DNA of 64,000 nucleotides. It comes from Novosphingobium sp. PP1Y. Lineage in GTDB: Bacteria; Pseudomonadota; Alphaproteobacteria; Sphingomonadales; Sphingomonadaceae. Position 1 is the first letter of the stretch. Every line of letters starts with the position of its first letter. The notes below the pieces were generated by a model that saw nothing but the letters and a program-made list of their open reading frames with translations, was not told the DNA's origin and searched no databases. The position numbers were made by a program, and so were the translations under genes. Below, piece after piece: positions 1 to 9,026 of the stretch. The stretch covers positions 2,431,001 to 2,495,000 of the forward strand of contig NC_015580.1 of NCBI RefSeq assembly GCF_000253255.1, given 5' to 3'.

Positions 1-645
1 AAGACTTTCGCGGGCTTCCTGCAGGCCGATGCCTATGCCGGGTTCGAACGGCTCTACGATCCGACCCGCGAAGCCGGCATCATCGCGCCCGTGGCCTGCT
101 GGGCACATGTCCGGCGCAAGCTCTACGATGTGTTCAAGTCCGACAACACCTCGGCCGCCGCCGTGGCGATCGAGAAGATCAAGGGACTCTACGAGATCGA
201 GCGCTCGATCGATGCCGAACCCGCCGAGATCCGGCGACGCGCGCGCAAGCTGTCGAAGCTCAAGATTCTCGATTTCTTCGTCTGGGCCGATGACATCCTG
301 GCGCGGGCATCGGCACGTTCACCGCTGGCCGAAGCCCTGCGCTATGCCGTCAAGCTCAAGCCGCAACTCCTCGCCTATACCGACGACGGCCGCCTCGAGA
401 TCGACAATAACCTCGCCGAGAACGCGCTGCGCGGCATCTGTGTGGGTCGCAAGAACTGGCTGTTCGCCGGTGCCGATTGCGGCGGCGAGCGCGCTGCCGC
501 CATGTCTTCGCTGATCGAGACCGCGAAGCTCAACGGCGTCAACCCGCAGGAATGGCTGGCCGATGTGCTTGGCCGCATCGGCAAGGGTCACCCCATCAAC
601 CGGGTGGACGAGTTGCTGCCTTGGAACTGGAAGGGTCTTGATTGA
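1..645 (+). CDS. tnpC: IS66-family transposase (TnpC), C-terminal part
   Basis: The reading frame is open from the first base of the window, so the N-terminus lies outside it. The visible ~214 residues match the C-terminal half of IS66 TnpC: a catalytic-domain stretch with ACWAHVRRK, then the conserved DNNLAENALRGICVGRKNWLF segment holding the late acidic catalytic residue, and a final SSLIETAKLNGVNPQEWL. The family catalyses DDE-type cut-and-paste transposition, normally with TnpA and TnpB. No terminal inverted repeat could be recognised after the stop codon. The frame looks intact and is probably part of a complete element extending to the left. Confidence 0.9.
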   Translation, partial: KTFAGFLQADAYAGFERLYDPTREAGIIAPVACWAHVRRKLYDVFKSDNTSAAAVAIEKIKGLYEIERSIDAEPAEIRRRARKLSKLKILDFFVWADDILARASARSPLAEALRYAVKLKPQLLAYTDDGRLEIDNNLAENALRGICVGRKNWLFAGADCGGERAAAMSSLIETAKLNGVNPQEWLADVLGRIGKGHPINRVDELLPWNWKGLD

Positions 646-675
646 TGCTGTGCCAAGCAGACTGATAACTGACTG

Positions 676-1158
676 CTACCTGCGATGTAGTGGCAAGAAT
701 GGCTTTGAGTCCCCGTCTGCTCCGGGGACTTCACCAAGCTTGGGCGGCGGCGCAATCACCGCGGAAAATCCAAAGCCAACGTGGCCCTTCACACATCGCA
801 CTACATCCACAGCGGACGGCTTGCCTGGTTTCCAATCGACAGGAAAGGCCACAGACCACGAATGGGTCCACGATTGATCAATCGTCACCATCGTAGGCCC
901 GCAAGCAAAAACGGCCTCTTCCAAGATTTGACGCGACGGCAAACATTGATCGCTCATTATCTGACGACCCGCACTATCTCGGCAAGATACGCTGCCAGAA
1001 ATCGGTCCGTCCGTCATATCGGTGTGTGTCAGAACCACGTACTGCGGCAGGGTATTCCTTTCGTCCGTCCGCTTCGGCCCCGGTGAACAGGCTTCCAAGA
1101 ACGCTAAGCTGCAAGCAGCCAAACCTATTTTCTTAGTGTCGACCCAAGTCCTGCCCAT
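676..1158 (-). CDS. putative lipoprotein of unknown function
   Basis: A 160-residue protein with a short basic N-terminus and a hydrophobic stretch ending in cysteines at about residues 16 (LAAC) and 24 (LEAC), either of which could be a lipobox, so an envelope lipoprotein is likely. The body has four further cysteines (SCRD, DQCLP, FACGP, VRCVKG) and no motif I recognise. It lies between an IS66 end and a truncated oxidoreductase, so it may be a remnant of a different locus. The C-terminus is rich in Pro, Gly and Lys. The gene call rests on ORF length and the signal-like start only. Confidence 0.45.
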   Translation of the reverse strand: MGRTWVDTKKIGLAACSLAFLEACSPGPKRTDERNTLPQYVVLTHTDMTDGPISGSVSCRDSAGRQIMSDQCLPSRQILEEAVFACGPTMVTIDQSWTHSWSVAFPVDWKPGKPSAVDVVRCVKGHVGFGFSAVIAPPPKLGEVPGADGDSKPFLPLHRR

Positions 1159-1219
1159 ACCTCAGTATCAATGAGCTCTCGGCTGTCTGCAACCCCACCA
1201 ACTCAACGACGGGGCTCCA

Positions 1220-2581
1220 TCACCGGACGCTTACGCTGCTCCGGGCCGCCTCCAGGAACACGGGCAGGTCGAGCATGTCGAAGGTCACGGTCGGATGCTT
1301 TGTCGGCCGTTCGTAGTGCACGCCCTGCAGCCAGGCGTCGATGTGGCGCGCGGCGCGCTTGCCATGGCCGACCGATATGGTGACCGATTGCTCGCCCGGC
1401 ACCATGTCGCCTCCGGCGAAGATGCCCGGGTGGCCGGTCATCATGTCGGGACCGACCTTGACCGCACCATTCGCCGTGAACTCGATGCCAGGCACCTGGC
1501 CAAGAAAGCCGCTGTCGGTTTCCTGGCCAAGCGCCAACACGATCGCGTCGGCCGTGAGCGTCTCGAACCGTCCGGTGGGCCGTGGCCGGCCGTTCTCGTC
1601 GAGTTCCATCGTCTCGACGGTTAGGTCGGGCCCCACGATCTCCTTGATCGTGGTCAGCCACTTGATCCTGACGCCTTCCTCGACTGCCTCGTCGGCCTCG
1701 AAGGCGTGTGCCGGCATGTGGGCGCGGTCGCTCCGGTAGACGATCAGCGCCTCCTCGGCGCCGAGGCGCTTCACCGTGCGCGCAGCATCCATCGCGGTGT
1801 TGCCGCCGCCATAGACGACGACGCGGCGCCCGAGGCGGGGCGGTTCGGCGGCGGCGACCTTATGCAGGAGCGAGACGGCGTTGAGGACCCGAACCGCGTC
1901 ACGAGCAGGAATATCGACATGCTTGCCGATGCCGGCGCCGATGGCGATGAAAACCGCATCGAAGCCGCCGGCCGCCTTCTCGGCCAGCACGTCCTCGACC
2001 TTGTGATTGAGGACGATCTTGACGCCCATGGCCTCGATCCGCCCGATCTCGCGCAGAAGGTCGGCGCGCGGCAGCCGATAGGCCGGGATGCCGAAATGCA
2101 TCATGCCACCGGGAAGGGGGCCAGCTTCGCGAATCTCCACAGCGTGACCGAGACGGGCGAGGTGATAGGCAGCCGAAAGGCCGCTGGGGCCTGCGCCGAT
2201 CACCAGCACCCGCTTGCCGCTCGATTCCGCGTCGACGGGATAAGGCCAGCCCTCGGCGGTCGCCCGATCACCGAGAAAGCGTTCGACCGCGTGGATGCCG
2301 ACGGCGTCATCGAGTTCGGCGCGGTTGCAGGTCATCTCGCACGGGCGGTAACAGACCCGTCCGTGGACTGCCGGCAGCGGATTGTCGCGAACCAGTGCCT
2401 CCCAGGCTGCACGGTATTTGCCCGCTTGCGCCAGATCGAGCCAGGCCTGGATGTTCTCGCCAGCGGGGCAAGCCGCGTTGCAGGGCGGCAGATGGTCGAT
2501 CCATTGCGGGAGCTGTTGTCGCGTCGCTCCTGTCCCGACGGCCACGGCGTGCGTGCGGGTTGCGTCGGGTTGCCTCAACAT
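1220..2581 (-). CDS. GltD-like NAD(P)/FAD oxidoreductase, C-terminally shortened
   Basis: The protein resembles the glutamate synthase small subunit and the related oxidoreductases that feed electrons to or from ferredoxin partners. It has an N-terminal cysteine domain (PCNAACPAGENIQ, then GRVCYRPCEMTCNR) for Fe-S clusters, an FAD dinucleotide fold (VIGAGPSGLSAAYHLA), a second NAD(P) fold (VVYGGGNTAMDAA) and the FAD-closing GIFAGGDMV motif. The start at 2581 is chosen because GGAGG lies 7 bases before that ATG; the longer GTG reading overlaps this ribosome site. The protein stops soon after FDMLDLPVF. Long homologues, as I recall them, continue into a ferredoxin-like tail, so this copy seems cut at a recombination junction. 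An FNR-like palindrome lies 187 bp upstream. Confidence 0.85.
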   Translation of the reverse strand: MLRQPDATRTHAVAVGTGATRQQLPQWIDHLPPCNAACPAGENIQAWLDLAQAGKYRAAWEALVRDNPLPAVHGRVCYRPCEMTCNRAELDDAVGIHAVERFLGDRATAEGWPYPVDAESSGKRVLVIGAGPSGLSAAYHLARLGHAVEIREAGPLPGGMMHFGIPAYRLPRADLLREIGRIEAMGVKIVLNHKVEDVLAEKAAGGFDAVFIAIGAGIGKHVDIPARDAVRVLNAVSLLHKVAAAEPPRLGRRVVVYGGGNTAMDAARTVKRLGAEEALIVYRSDRAHMPAHAFEADEAVEEGVRIKWLTTIKEIVGPDLTVETMELDENGRPRPTGRFETLTADAIVLALGQETDSGFLGQVPGIEFTANGAVKVGPDMMTGHPGIFAGGDMVPGEQSVTISVGHGKRAARHIDAWLQGVHYERPTKHPTVTFDMLDLPVFLEAARSSVSVR

Positions 2582-3333
2582 TGATGCATCCTCCACTCTC
2601 TACGACGCGCCGTTTTCCATTCGCTCCTCAAAGATCCGCTTGGCAGCCGATGCAGAAGCTTATGGGGATGAGGATGAACCCGTATCTTCGAGCCCACACT
2701 AAATTTCCGCGGCGGACGCCTTCAAATGCACTCCCACAGAATCAAGCCAAGCGCGGCGGTGCTGTCTTTGATCCGCGTTAAAGACCCACGTCGCAAACGG
2801 TGGAAATCTTGATCTTGGTGACCGGAGGAACATTCGAGAGGTTAAGATGGATCTTTTTCGCGTCGAGGCCGAAGAGGAAAAACAAGGCGAGCAAAAAAGC
2901 ACGGGCACGTGGCTTATCGCGGCGGGCAGCTTGTTTGGGGCTATGTCTCTCGTACCGGAGAGCTATGCCGTCAAATCGGTCAATGTGCAGCTCGACACGG
3001 CTTGGGGCCTGAACGGGTTATCGGGTGGATGCCGAGCCGGCCCGTCTTGAACAGAAGCGGCGGGCTGCCCTGTTAGGTGACATTGCACGGGCAGGGCGTG
3101 GCCTGCTTACCAGTCCGGATGAAACAAGCGCTTACGTCCGACCGCCCTGTCATCGTTCAGGACGACTTGACCTGACGAGTGACGTCACACTTTTCAGCGG
3201 AGCACGACGCAAAGATCTGCCGAGAGTGCTACCTACCACAGATTTCAGTTCGTGCCACGAGGGGCGGCCGCTTTAGTGCAGCGTCGTGGAAAGGGGGGCA
3301 TAGACTCGGCTTCAACAACGAAAGTTCTGACCC
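2582..3333. other. 752-bp gap between GltD-like gene and H+-ATPase
   Basis: Divergent promoter region. Besides the palindrome at 2768 it holds a 67-codon ORF on the plus strand at 2847-3050, with an acidic N-terminus and one possible membrane segment, and an overlapping short ORF at 3025-3276. Neither resembles a family I know, and they may be remnants of one frameshifted gene. Nothing else was recognised. Confidence 0.3.
2768..2781. promoter_or_regulatory. FNR/FixK-like palindrome upstream of the GltD-like gene
   Basis: TTGAT-CCGC-GTTAA matches 8 of 10 positions of the FNR consensus TTGAT-N4-ATCAA. It lies 187 bp before the 2581 start, farther than the other candidate sites in the window. 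The right flank GTTAAAGACCC is identical to that of the palindrome at 28102. Functional assignment is inference. Confidence 0.35.
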
Positions 3334-5865
3334 ATGGATCGCCAGGAAAACAAGCAGCCGTCTCTCGATCCGTATAGGACCCCCGCGCCGTCTGGGACCT
3401 TGACCGGATTGTCGGCGGACGAAGCTCATCGGCTGCTGGCTCAATACGGCGAGAACACGATTCAGGAACGCCGGGTCAGCCCGCTTCGCAAGCTCCTCTC
3501 CTTTTTCTGGGGCCCAATCCCCTGGATGATCGAAGTCGCCGCCGCGCTCTCGGCTGCGGTGCAGCATTGGGAAGACTTCGCCATCATCCTCGTCTTGCTG
3601 CTCCTCAATGCCGGCGTCGGGTTCTGGGAGGAACACAAGGCCGACAACGCCATCGAGGCTTTGAAACAGCGGCTTGCGCCTAACGCCCGCGTGCTTCGCG
3701 ATGGGACCTGGCAGGATCTCGCGGCGCGGTTGCTTGTGCCCGGCGATGTCGTGCTGATCAAGCTCGGCAACATCGTTCCAGCCGACGTCGCGCTTCGCGA
3801 AGGAGACTATCTCAGCATCGACCAGTCAGCGCTCACGGGGGAATCGCTGCCGGTCGACAAGAAGCAGGGCGATACCGCCTATTCGGGCTCGGTCGTTCGT
3901 CAAGGCGAGATGCGGGCCGTTGTTACCGCCACCGGCATGGACACCTATTTCGGCAAGACCGCGCGTCTGGTGGCGACCGCGCAGCCGCGATCGCATTTTC
4001 AGCAGGCGGTGCTGAGAATAGGAAATTTCCTGATCCTGATGACGATCGGCCTGGTGGCGGTGATCCTGCTCGCGGCGCTGTTCCAAGAAACACCGCTCGT
4101 CGAGACTTTGCTGTTCGCCTTGATCCTGACGGTCGCCGCGATTCCGGTCGCGCTGCCTGCGGTCCTGTCGGTCACCATGGCGGTCGGCGCCTCAACACTC
4201 GCCGGCATGAAGGCGATTGTCTCTCGCCTCGTCTCCATCGAGGAGATGGCCGGCATGGACATCCTGTGTTCAGACAAGACCGGGACGCTCACCAGGAACG
4301 AGTTGACGCTGGGCGAGCCCGTCCTCGCTGGGGGCCAAGACCGGAAAGAGTTGTTACTCGCAGCCGCCCTGACATGCGCGCGCGAGGCTCCCGACGCGAT
4401 TGACGCAGCGATCCTCGGCGGGATCGATGAGAAGGCGCTGGCCGGCTTCAAGGTCGCGCATTTTGAGCCGTTCGATCCGGTGCGCAAGCGCGCCGAAGCG
4501 GAGGTTCAGTCGGGGTCTGATCGCTTCAAGGTCGCGAAGGGCGCGCCGCAGGTCATCCTCGACCTTGCCAAGACCGATCCGGAGTCGCGGAGCCGCATCG
4601 AAAAGACCACCGACGATCTGGCCGGCCGCGGCTACCGCACGCTGGGCGTTGCCCGGTCGGAGGCCGATGGTGTCTGGACGTTCCTGGGCCTTCTGCCCTT
4701 GTTCGATCCACCGCGCGAAGACTCCGCTGAAACCATTGCAACCGCGAAACGCATGGGCCTCGACGTGCGCATGGTCACGGGCGATCACGTCGCCATCGCG
4801 CGCGAGATATCAAAGCAGCTCGGTCTCGGCGCTGACATTGTTTCGGCCCGGGAGGTATTTACGCATGAAGGCCACGACGGCGATGGGGCGCGGATCGAGG
4901 GCGCTGACGGTTTCGTCGAGGTGTTCCCGGAGCACAAGTTCAAGATCGTGCGCACCTTGCAGCAGGCCGGACACATCGTCGGCATGACCGGCGACGGCGT
5001 CAACGATGCGCCGGCGCTCAAACAGGCCGACATCGGCATTGCAGTCAGCGGCGCAACCGATGCCGCGCGCGCCGCCGCCGCGTTGGTGCTCACCGCACCC
5101 GGGCTCTCGGTAATCACACAGGCTGCAGAGGAAGCGCGGCGCATATTCGAGCGTATGACGGGCTACGCGACTTTCCGCATTGCCGAGACGATCCGCGTGC
5201 TGTTGTTCATGACGCTGTCAATCCTGGTGTTCGATTTCTATCCCGTCACCGCCGTGATGATCGTGCTGCTCGCCATCCTCAATGACTTCCCGATCCTGAC
5301 TATCGCCTACGACAATGTCCGCGTTGCCGGACAGCCGGTGCGGTGGGACATGCACCGCGTGCTGACGATCAGCACAATGCTCGGGCTGCTCGGGGTCATC
5401 GCTTCCTTCCTGCTGTTCTGGATCGCCGAGCGATATCTGGCGTTGCCCCGGCCGACGATCCAAACCCTCATTTTCCTCAAGCTTCTCGTCGCCGGTCATC
5501 TGACCATCTACCTGACGCGCAACGAAGGTTGGTTCTGGCAGCGCCCCTGGCCCAGCTGGAAACTCATCGTCGCTACCGAGACAACCCAGGTGCTCGGCAC
5601 GCTCGCTACCGTCTATGGCTGGTTCGTCGAGCCAATCGGCTGGACCTACGCCTTGCTGATCTGGGGATATGCGCTGATCTGGTTCCTGTTCAACAACCTG
5701 ATCAAGGTCTGGACTTACCGGATGCTCCGGAGCGGGCCGTCCTGGCATGCGCGGCACCTCGCGAGGGTCCACGGCACAGTGCATGGTCGCGAATGTGCCC
5801 CGGCGACGTGCGGCCGTCGGGTACCTGGCCAAGCCGGGAAACCTCAACCGGAGCGCGCGGCGTAA
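3334..5865 (+). CDS. plasma-membrane-type proton-pumping P-type ATPase (P3A)
   Basis: An 843-residue P-type ATPase of the type found in plant and fungal plasma membranes and in some bacteria and archaea. It would use ATP to pump H+ out of the cytoplasm. Visible parts in order: an N-terminal cation-transporter segment (LSADEAHRLLAQYGENTI), a first pair of membrane helices, the actuator TGES motif near residue 168, the phosphorylation motif DKTGTLTRNEL with Asp near residue 314, the hinge MTGDGVNDAPALKQADIG near residue 550, and six C-terminal helices. The metal-site CPx signature is absent, which argues against a heavy-metal pump. The last ~45 residues are Arg/Pro-rich and may be poorly conserved. 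The gene ends 33 bp before the glycosyltransferase. Confidence 0.93.
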   Translation: MDRQENKQPSLDPYRTPAPSGTLTGLSADEAHRLLAQYGENTIQERRVSPLRKLLSFFWGPIPWMIEVAAALSAAVQHWEDFAIILVLLLLNAGVGFWEEHKADNAIEALKQRLAPNARVLRDGTWQDLAARLLVPGDVVLIKLGNIVPADVALREGDYLSIDQSALTGESLPVDKKQGDTAYSGSVVRQGEMRAVVTATGMDTYFGKTARLVATAQPRSHFQQAVLRIGNFLILMTIGLVAVILLAALFQETPLVETLLFALILTVAAIPVALPAVLSVTMAVGASTLAGMKAIVSRLVSIEEMAGMDILCSDKTGTLTRNELTLGEPVLAGGQDRKELLLAAALTCAREAPDAIDAAILGGIDEKALAGFKVAHFEPFDPVRKRAEAEVQSGSDRFKVAKGAPQVILDLAKTDPESRSRIEKTTDDLAGRGYRTLGVARSEADGVWTFLGLLPLFDPPREDSAETIATAKRMGLDVRMVTGDHVAIAREISKQLGLGADIVSAREVFTHEGHDGDGARIEGADGFVEVFPEHKFKIVRTLQQAGHIVGMTGDGVNDAPALKQADIGIAVSGATDAARAAAALVLTAPGLSVITQAAEEARRIFERMTGYATFRIAETIRVLLFMTLSILVFDFYPVTAVMIVLLAILNDFPILTIAYDNVRVAGQPVRWDMHRVLTISTMLGLLGVIASFLLFWIAERYLALPRPTIQTLIFLKLLVAGHLTIYLTRNEGWFWQRPWPSWKLIVATETTQVLGTLATVYGWFVEPIGWTYALLIWGYALIWFLFNNLIKVWTYRMLRSGPSWHARHLARVHGTVHGRECAPATCGRRVPGQAGKPQPERAA

Positions 5866-5897
5866 GTCCGTCGGCAACCGACGCCCAGACAGGGCGC

Positions 5898-7110
5898 TTG
5901 ATATCCGTTGAGACGTATGAATCGCTCGTCGGCGCGGAGACGGTCGAGCGCATCCTCACCAAGGCGCAACGGCTTCGCGACCTGCACGTCGTCAACGTCA
6001 ACTCCACCTACGGCGGCGGCGGGGTTGCCGAAATCCTGTCGTCCCTGACCCTCCTGATGAACGCGGCCGGCATCCGGGCCGGTTGGCGGGTGATCCAGGG
6101 GCGCCTCGACTTCTTCTCCGTCACCAAGAAAATGCACAACGCGCTTCAGGGCGGTGAGATCAATCTGAGCGAACTCAAGCGGAACATCTACGAGGAGGTC
6201 GTTTTCGAAAACGCGGTTCGCATGCATCTCGACCACGATCTGGTCATCGTCCACGACCCACAGCCTTTGCCGCTGATCGAGCATTTCCGCAAGAAGGCGC
6301 CGTGGGTGTGGCGCTGCCATGTCGATCTGTCGAACCCCCATCAGGAGCTCTGGTCATATCTGGCGCCGTTCATCGAGCGGTATAATGCCGTCGTCCTCTC
6401 GTTGCCGGAGTACGCTCAGAAGATCACATCGCCGCAACGTTTCATCATGCCGGCGATCAAACCTTTCTCGACGACGAACAAGGAACTGTCGGACGCAGAG
6501 ATCGACGAACGGCTCAGCTATTACGATATTCCAACAAATCGGCCACTCATTGTTCAGGTCTCACGCTTCGACAAATGGAAAGACCCGCAGGGCGTGATCG
6601 ACGCCTTCAGGATTGCTCGGAAAGAGGTGGACGCGACGCTCGTGCTGGTCGGCAATGTCGCGACCGACGACCCAGAGGGCCAGGAAATCTTTGAATCCGT
6701 GTAGATGCGGCGAGGACCGCATCTGGATTCTGTCCGTCCAGGACTCGGCCCTCGTCATCGCCTTGCAACGACGCGCCACTGTCGTGTTGCAGAAGTCGAT
6801 CCGAGAGGGCTTTGGTCTCACAGTTACCGAGGCGATGTGGAAGGTTACCCCCGCCATCGGCGGCAATGTCGAAGGCATCCGCCATCAGATCGAGGACGGG
6901 GTGAACTGCTTTCTCGTCGACCGCATCGGGGAAGCTGCTGAGCGGATCGTCCAAATCCCTAAAGATCCGGAGCTTGCGCGAATGCTTGGCAAGAAGGCGA
7001 AAGAGACTGTGAGGGAGCGCTTCCTGATGACCCGGCTGATGGAGGAGTGGTTGGACCTCGTCGGCTCGTTCGAACCGGACTTTCGATTGAAGGGAAACTT
7101 GGCTGCGTAA
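5898..7110 (+). pseudogene. treT: trehalose synthase-like glycosyltransferase (GT4), frameshifted
   Basis: The first part matches TreT-type retaining glycosyltransferases, which make trehalose from NDP-glucose and glucose: VNVNSTYGGGGVAEILSSL, then WRCHVDLSNPH, QVSRFDKWKDPQGVIDAFR. It hits a TAG stop at 6702-6704, right after DPEGQEIFESV. The rest continues in the +1 frame from about 6705 (CGEDRIWILSVQDS, then VVLQKSIREGFGLTVTEAMWK, the nucleotide-sugar-binding EX7E-like region, IGGNVEGIRHQI) to a stop at 7110. A few residues expected between the halves seem missing, so a small indel rather than a simple one-base slip is likely. Start TTG 5898 is the first plausible codon after the ATPase stop, but it is uncertain. 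A sequencing error is the alternative to a real pseudogene. Confidence 0.8.
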
Positions 7111-7143
7111 TGCGGTGGAGATGAGACGGGCCGAGGCGGTTCG

Positions 7144-7263
7144 ATGAACGAGTTCCGTCGGGACAGGACCAGCGGCGAGTGGGTGGTCATCGCGCCGGAG
7201 CGTAGCCGTCGCCGGCAGCAGTGGCATTGCCGCAAGAATGAGGACGATGCGATTCCTAGGTAG
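7144..7263 (+). pseudogene. galT: N-terminal remnant of galactose-1-phosphate uridylyltransferase
   Basis: A 39-codon ORF begins MNEFRRDRTSGEWVVIAPER, which is the conserved opening of GalT (typically E-x-R-x-D-P-x-T-G-x-W-V-x-I-A-P-E-R). After about 33 residues the similarity stops and a TAG ends the frame. A full GalT has about 340 residues, so more than 85% is missing. It follows the broken glycosyltransferase by 33 bp and faces the convergent Fnr-like gene, suggesting that a former sugar-metabolism operon was cut here. It was too short for a usual ORF search. Confidence 0.7.
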
Positions 7264-7305
7264 CACCGCTGATCCGGCAGCCCTTTCTCTTTGGCGAAGC
7301 GGGCG

Positions 7306-8151
7306 TCAGGCCGCATGTCGACATCCCCTGGCAAAGTCGCCCTGGGCGCGCGCTTCGCTTCGTCCGGACCCCGTCCACGATTGCAGCAGTTCCTGATCGA
7401 TTCCCGCTAGGTCCATCAGCTTGTCGGGTTCCAGGATGCTGAGGCGCCGGTAACAGAATTTGAGAATATCCGCATTCGCGAGGTCGCGCAGCACCCGGTT
7501 GACATGAACGCCCGTCAGGCCTGTCGCATCCCCGATATGCTCCTGCGTCACTGGCAAATGCATTTCCTCGATCTGGTACCCAGGCCATCCTGCCCGGGAA
7601 CGGACAAACAACTCAAGCAGGAGGCGGGCAATCCGTTCGTGTGCCGAACGTCGACCGATACTGGTGAGGTGATCGAATGACAGGCTGCGTTCCCGCGCCA
7701 TCAGCAAGGCGAGCCGCAGACCTAGGTCGGGTTGGTGCTGCGACAAATGGCCCAAAGCCTTGTGTGGAATCACGCAGACGACAACGTCCGTCAGCGCTTG
7801 CGCGCCAAAGGTCATCGGCGCGCCGAGCGGCGAATTTAGGCCCAGCATAGCACCGGGCAATGCGAAATCGAGAATCTGCCGCCGTCCGTCGGCGAGAATT
7901 GTGTAGCGGAACATCCACCCATCGATGAGATTGAAGATCGCGTCACAAGGTTCCCCGAGGTTGAGGAGATCCTGACCTGCCTTGAGGTATCGGTCATTGG
8001 ACCGGTACCCGGAAATAAACTCCACCGTGCCAGCGCTGTAGCCCGCGCAAAGACCGTCAACGCGGGCTTGGCACGTTTCACAATCGACGCCAGCGCTTTT
8101 GGGTGTCCTCATGATATTCGCCATCGCTGCGTCTCCCCGAATTGAAGCCAA
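7306..8151 (-). CDS. Crp/Fnr-family transcriptional regulator with N-terminal cysteines
   Basis: A 281-residue protein with a cyclic-nucleotide-binding-like beta roll (about residues 40-150), a dimer helix, and a winged helix-turn-helix at about residues 200-230. The N-terminus has C24-x2-C27-x7-C35, and a further cysteine lies at 126. This is the spacing expected for an oxygen-labile 4Fe-4S cluster in FnrN/FNR-type proteins, so oxygen sensing is likely. The recognition helix reads TGVHVNRVLRDL, not the E-x-x-S-R of FNR and FixK, so its DNA target may deviate from TTGAT-N4-ATCAA. The start is uncertain: ATG codons also exist at codons 10 and 14. The C-terminus is about 40 residues longer than usual. 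Confidence 0.88.
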   Translation of the reverse strand: MASIRGDAAMANIMRTPKSAGVDCETCQARVDGLCAGYSAGTVEFISGYRSNDRYLKAGQDLLNLGEPCDAIFNLIDGWMFRYTILADGRRQILDFALPGAMLGLNSPLGAPMTFGAQALTDVVVCVIPHKALGHLSQHQPDLGLRLALLMARERSLSFDHLTSIGRRSAHERIARLLLELFVRSRAGWPGYQIEEMHLPVTQEHIGDATGLTGVHVNRVLRDLANADILKFCYRRLSILEPDKLMDLAGIDQELLQSWTGSGRSEARAQGDFARGCRHAA

Positions 8152-8782
8152 CCCAAATTTTGACGTGACCAGTGTGTCTCTTCGACAGCACCGGTTGCAC
8201 GTCGACCTTGAGACGCACGCGCGCCCAATGGGGATGACCTTCGCTCACCCCAGCACACCACAGACGCGGTGACGGCGGAACGATTACAGTGATTCTCCGA
8301 CGGGTTCGCCAAGGGGGGCGTAAGAGGAGCGGTGAATAGAGTGCATCCATGGCTGCATCTGACCGACACGGTCACGAGAATGGGCCCGCGCACTGGGTCC
8401 GAACCGATTTCATCTGCTTTCCCGGTCATGTCGTGGCCATCGCGCCGCTACCCGGCTGACACATCGCAAGCGAAGAAATCGAGCTTTTGAGCCCGGCCGC
8501 TTCCCGCCTCCGATATCTTGACCAACACACGGAAGTTTAACCCAAGGCAAAGATTTGGTCCGCCGTCGCGGGCATCGTTCGACAATTGGAAACGCGGCGT
8601 GCTGGCGAACGCTCTGTTACCTGAAGAGCGCTAGCTCGGGCAGAAATGCAGATCGGAAGCGCGATCGTGGACCGATCAAGATAGACGTGGCGTTTTCACA
8701 TGAAGAAGACTGAGATGCGGCAGATGGAGCATCAGTCCGGACCTTTGGGCGCCGCTTGCATGACCGATGAAGGGCAGTGGCA
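8152..8782. other. 631-bp intergenic region
   Basis: Divergent upstream region of the Crp/Fnr gene and the small His/Gly-rich membrane protein. I see no coding sequence with a credible protein, and no palindrome close to the FNR consensus was found here, so there is no sign of autoregulation by that box. Confidence 0.4.
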
Positions 8783-8971
8783 ATGGAATGGCTTTTGCAG
8801 AACTGGATTTGGATACTAGTCGGTGTCGCCTTTGTTGCCTTGCATATGTTCGGGCATGGTGGCCACGGCGGTCACGGAGGACATCGCGGCGACCGCTCTG
8901 ACGGTCGGAGTACCGATCACGGATCAGCGGAACGGCGCGACGCGGATGCATCTTCGGCGCATCGGCATTAG
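8783..8971 (+). CDS. small single-span membrane protein with Gly-His repeats (DUF2933-like)
   Basis: A 62-residue protein with one hydrophobic helix (LQNWIWILVGVAFVALHMF) followed by a GHGGHGGHGGH tract and a charged tail ending in HRH. This is the pattern of DUF2933-type small membrane proteins, often found beside metal-handling genes; the histidine tract could bind metal. ATG 8783 is preferred to GTG 8777 because AGGG lies 8 bases before it. A paralogue with the same LHMF-x-HGGHGGHGGH core is at 54115-54408. It probably forms an operon with the next gene. Confidence 0.6.
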   Translation: MEWLLQNWIWILVGVAFVALHMFGHGGHGGHGGHRGDRSDGRSTDHGSAERRDADASSAHRH

Positions 8972-9026
8972 GAGACGCGCGCGGGACGCAGGTCTTCGCC
9001 CCCCGAGGAACTAATTGGAGCGCGCG

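Noticed and set aside
8850..8890. GGTCACGG-type short tandem repeats
   Set aside because: They encode the GHGGHGGH tract of a protein and are not a CRISPR or structural DNA repeat.
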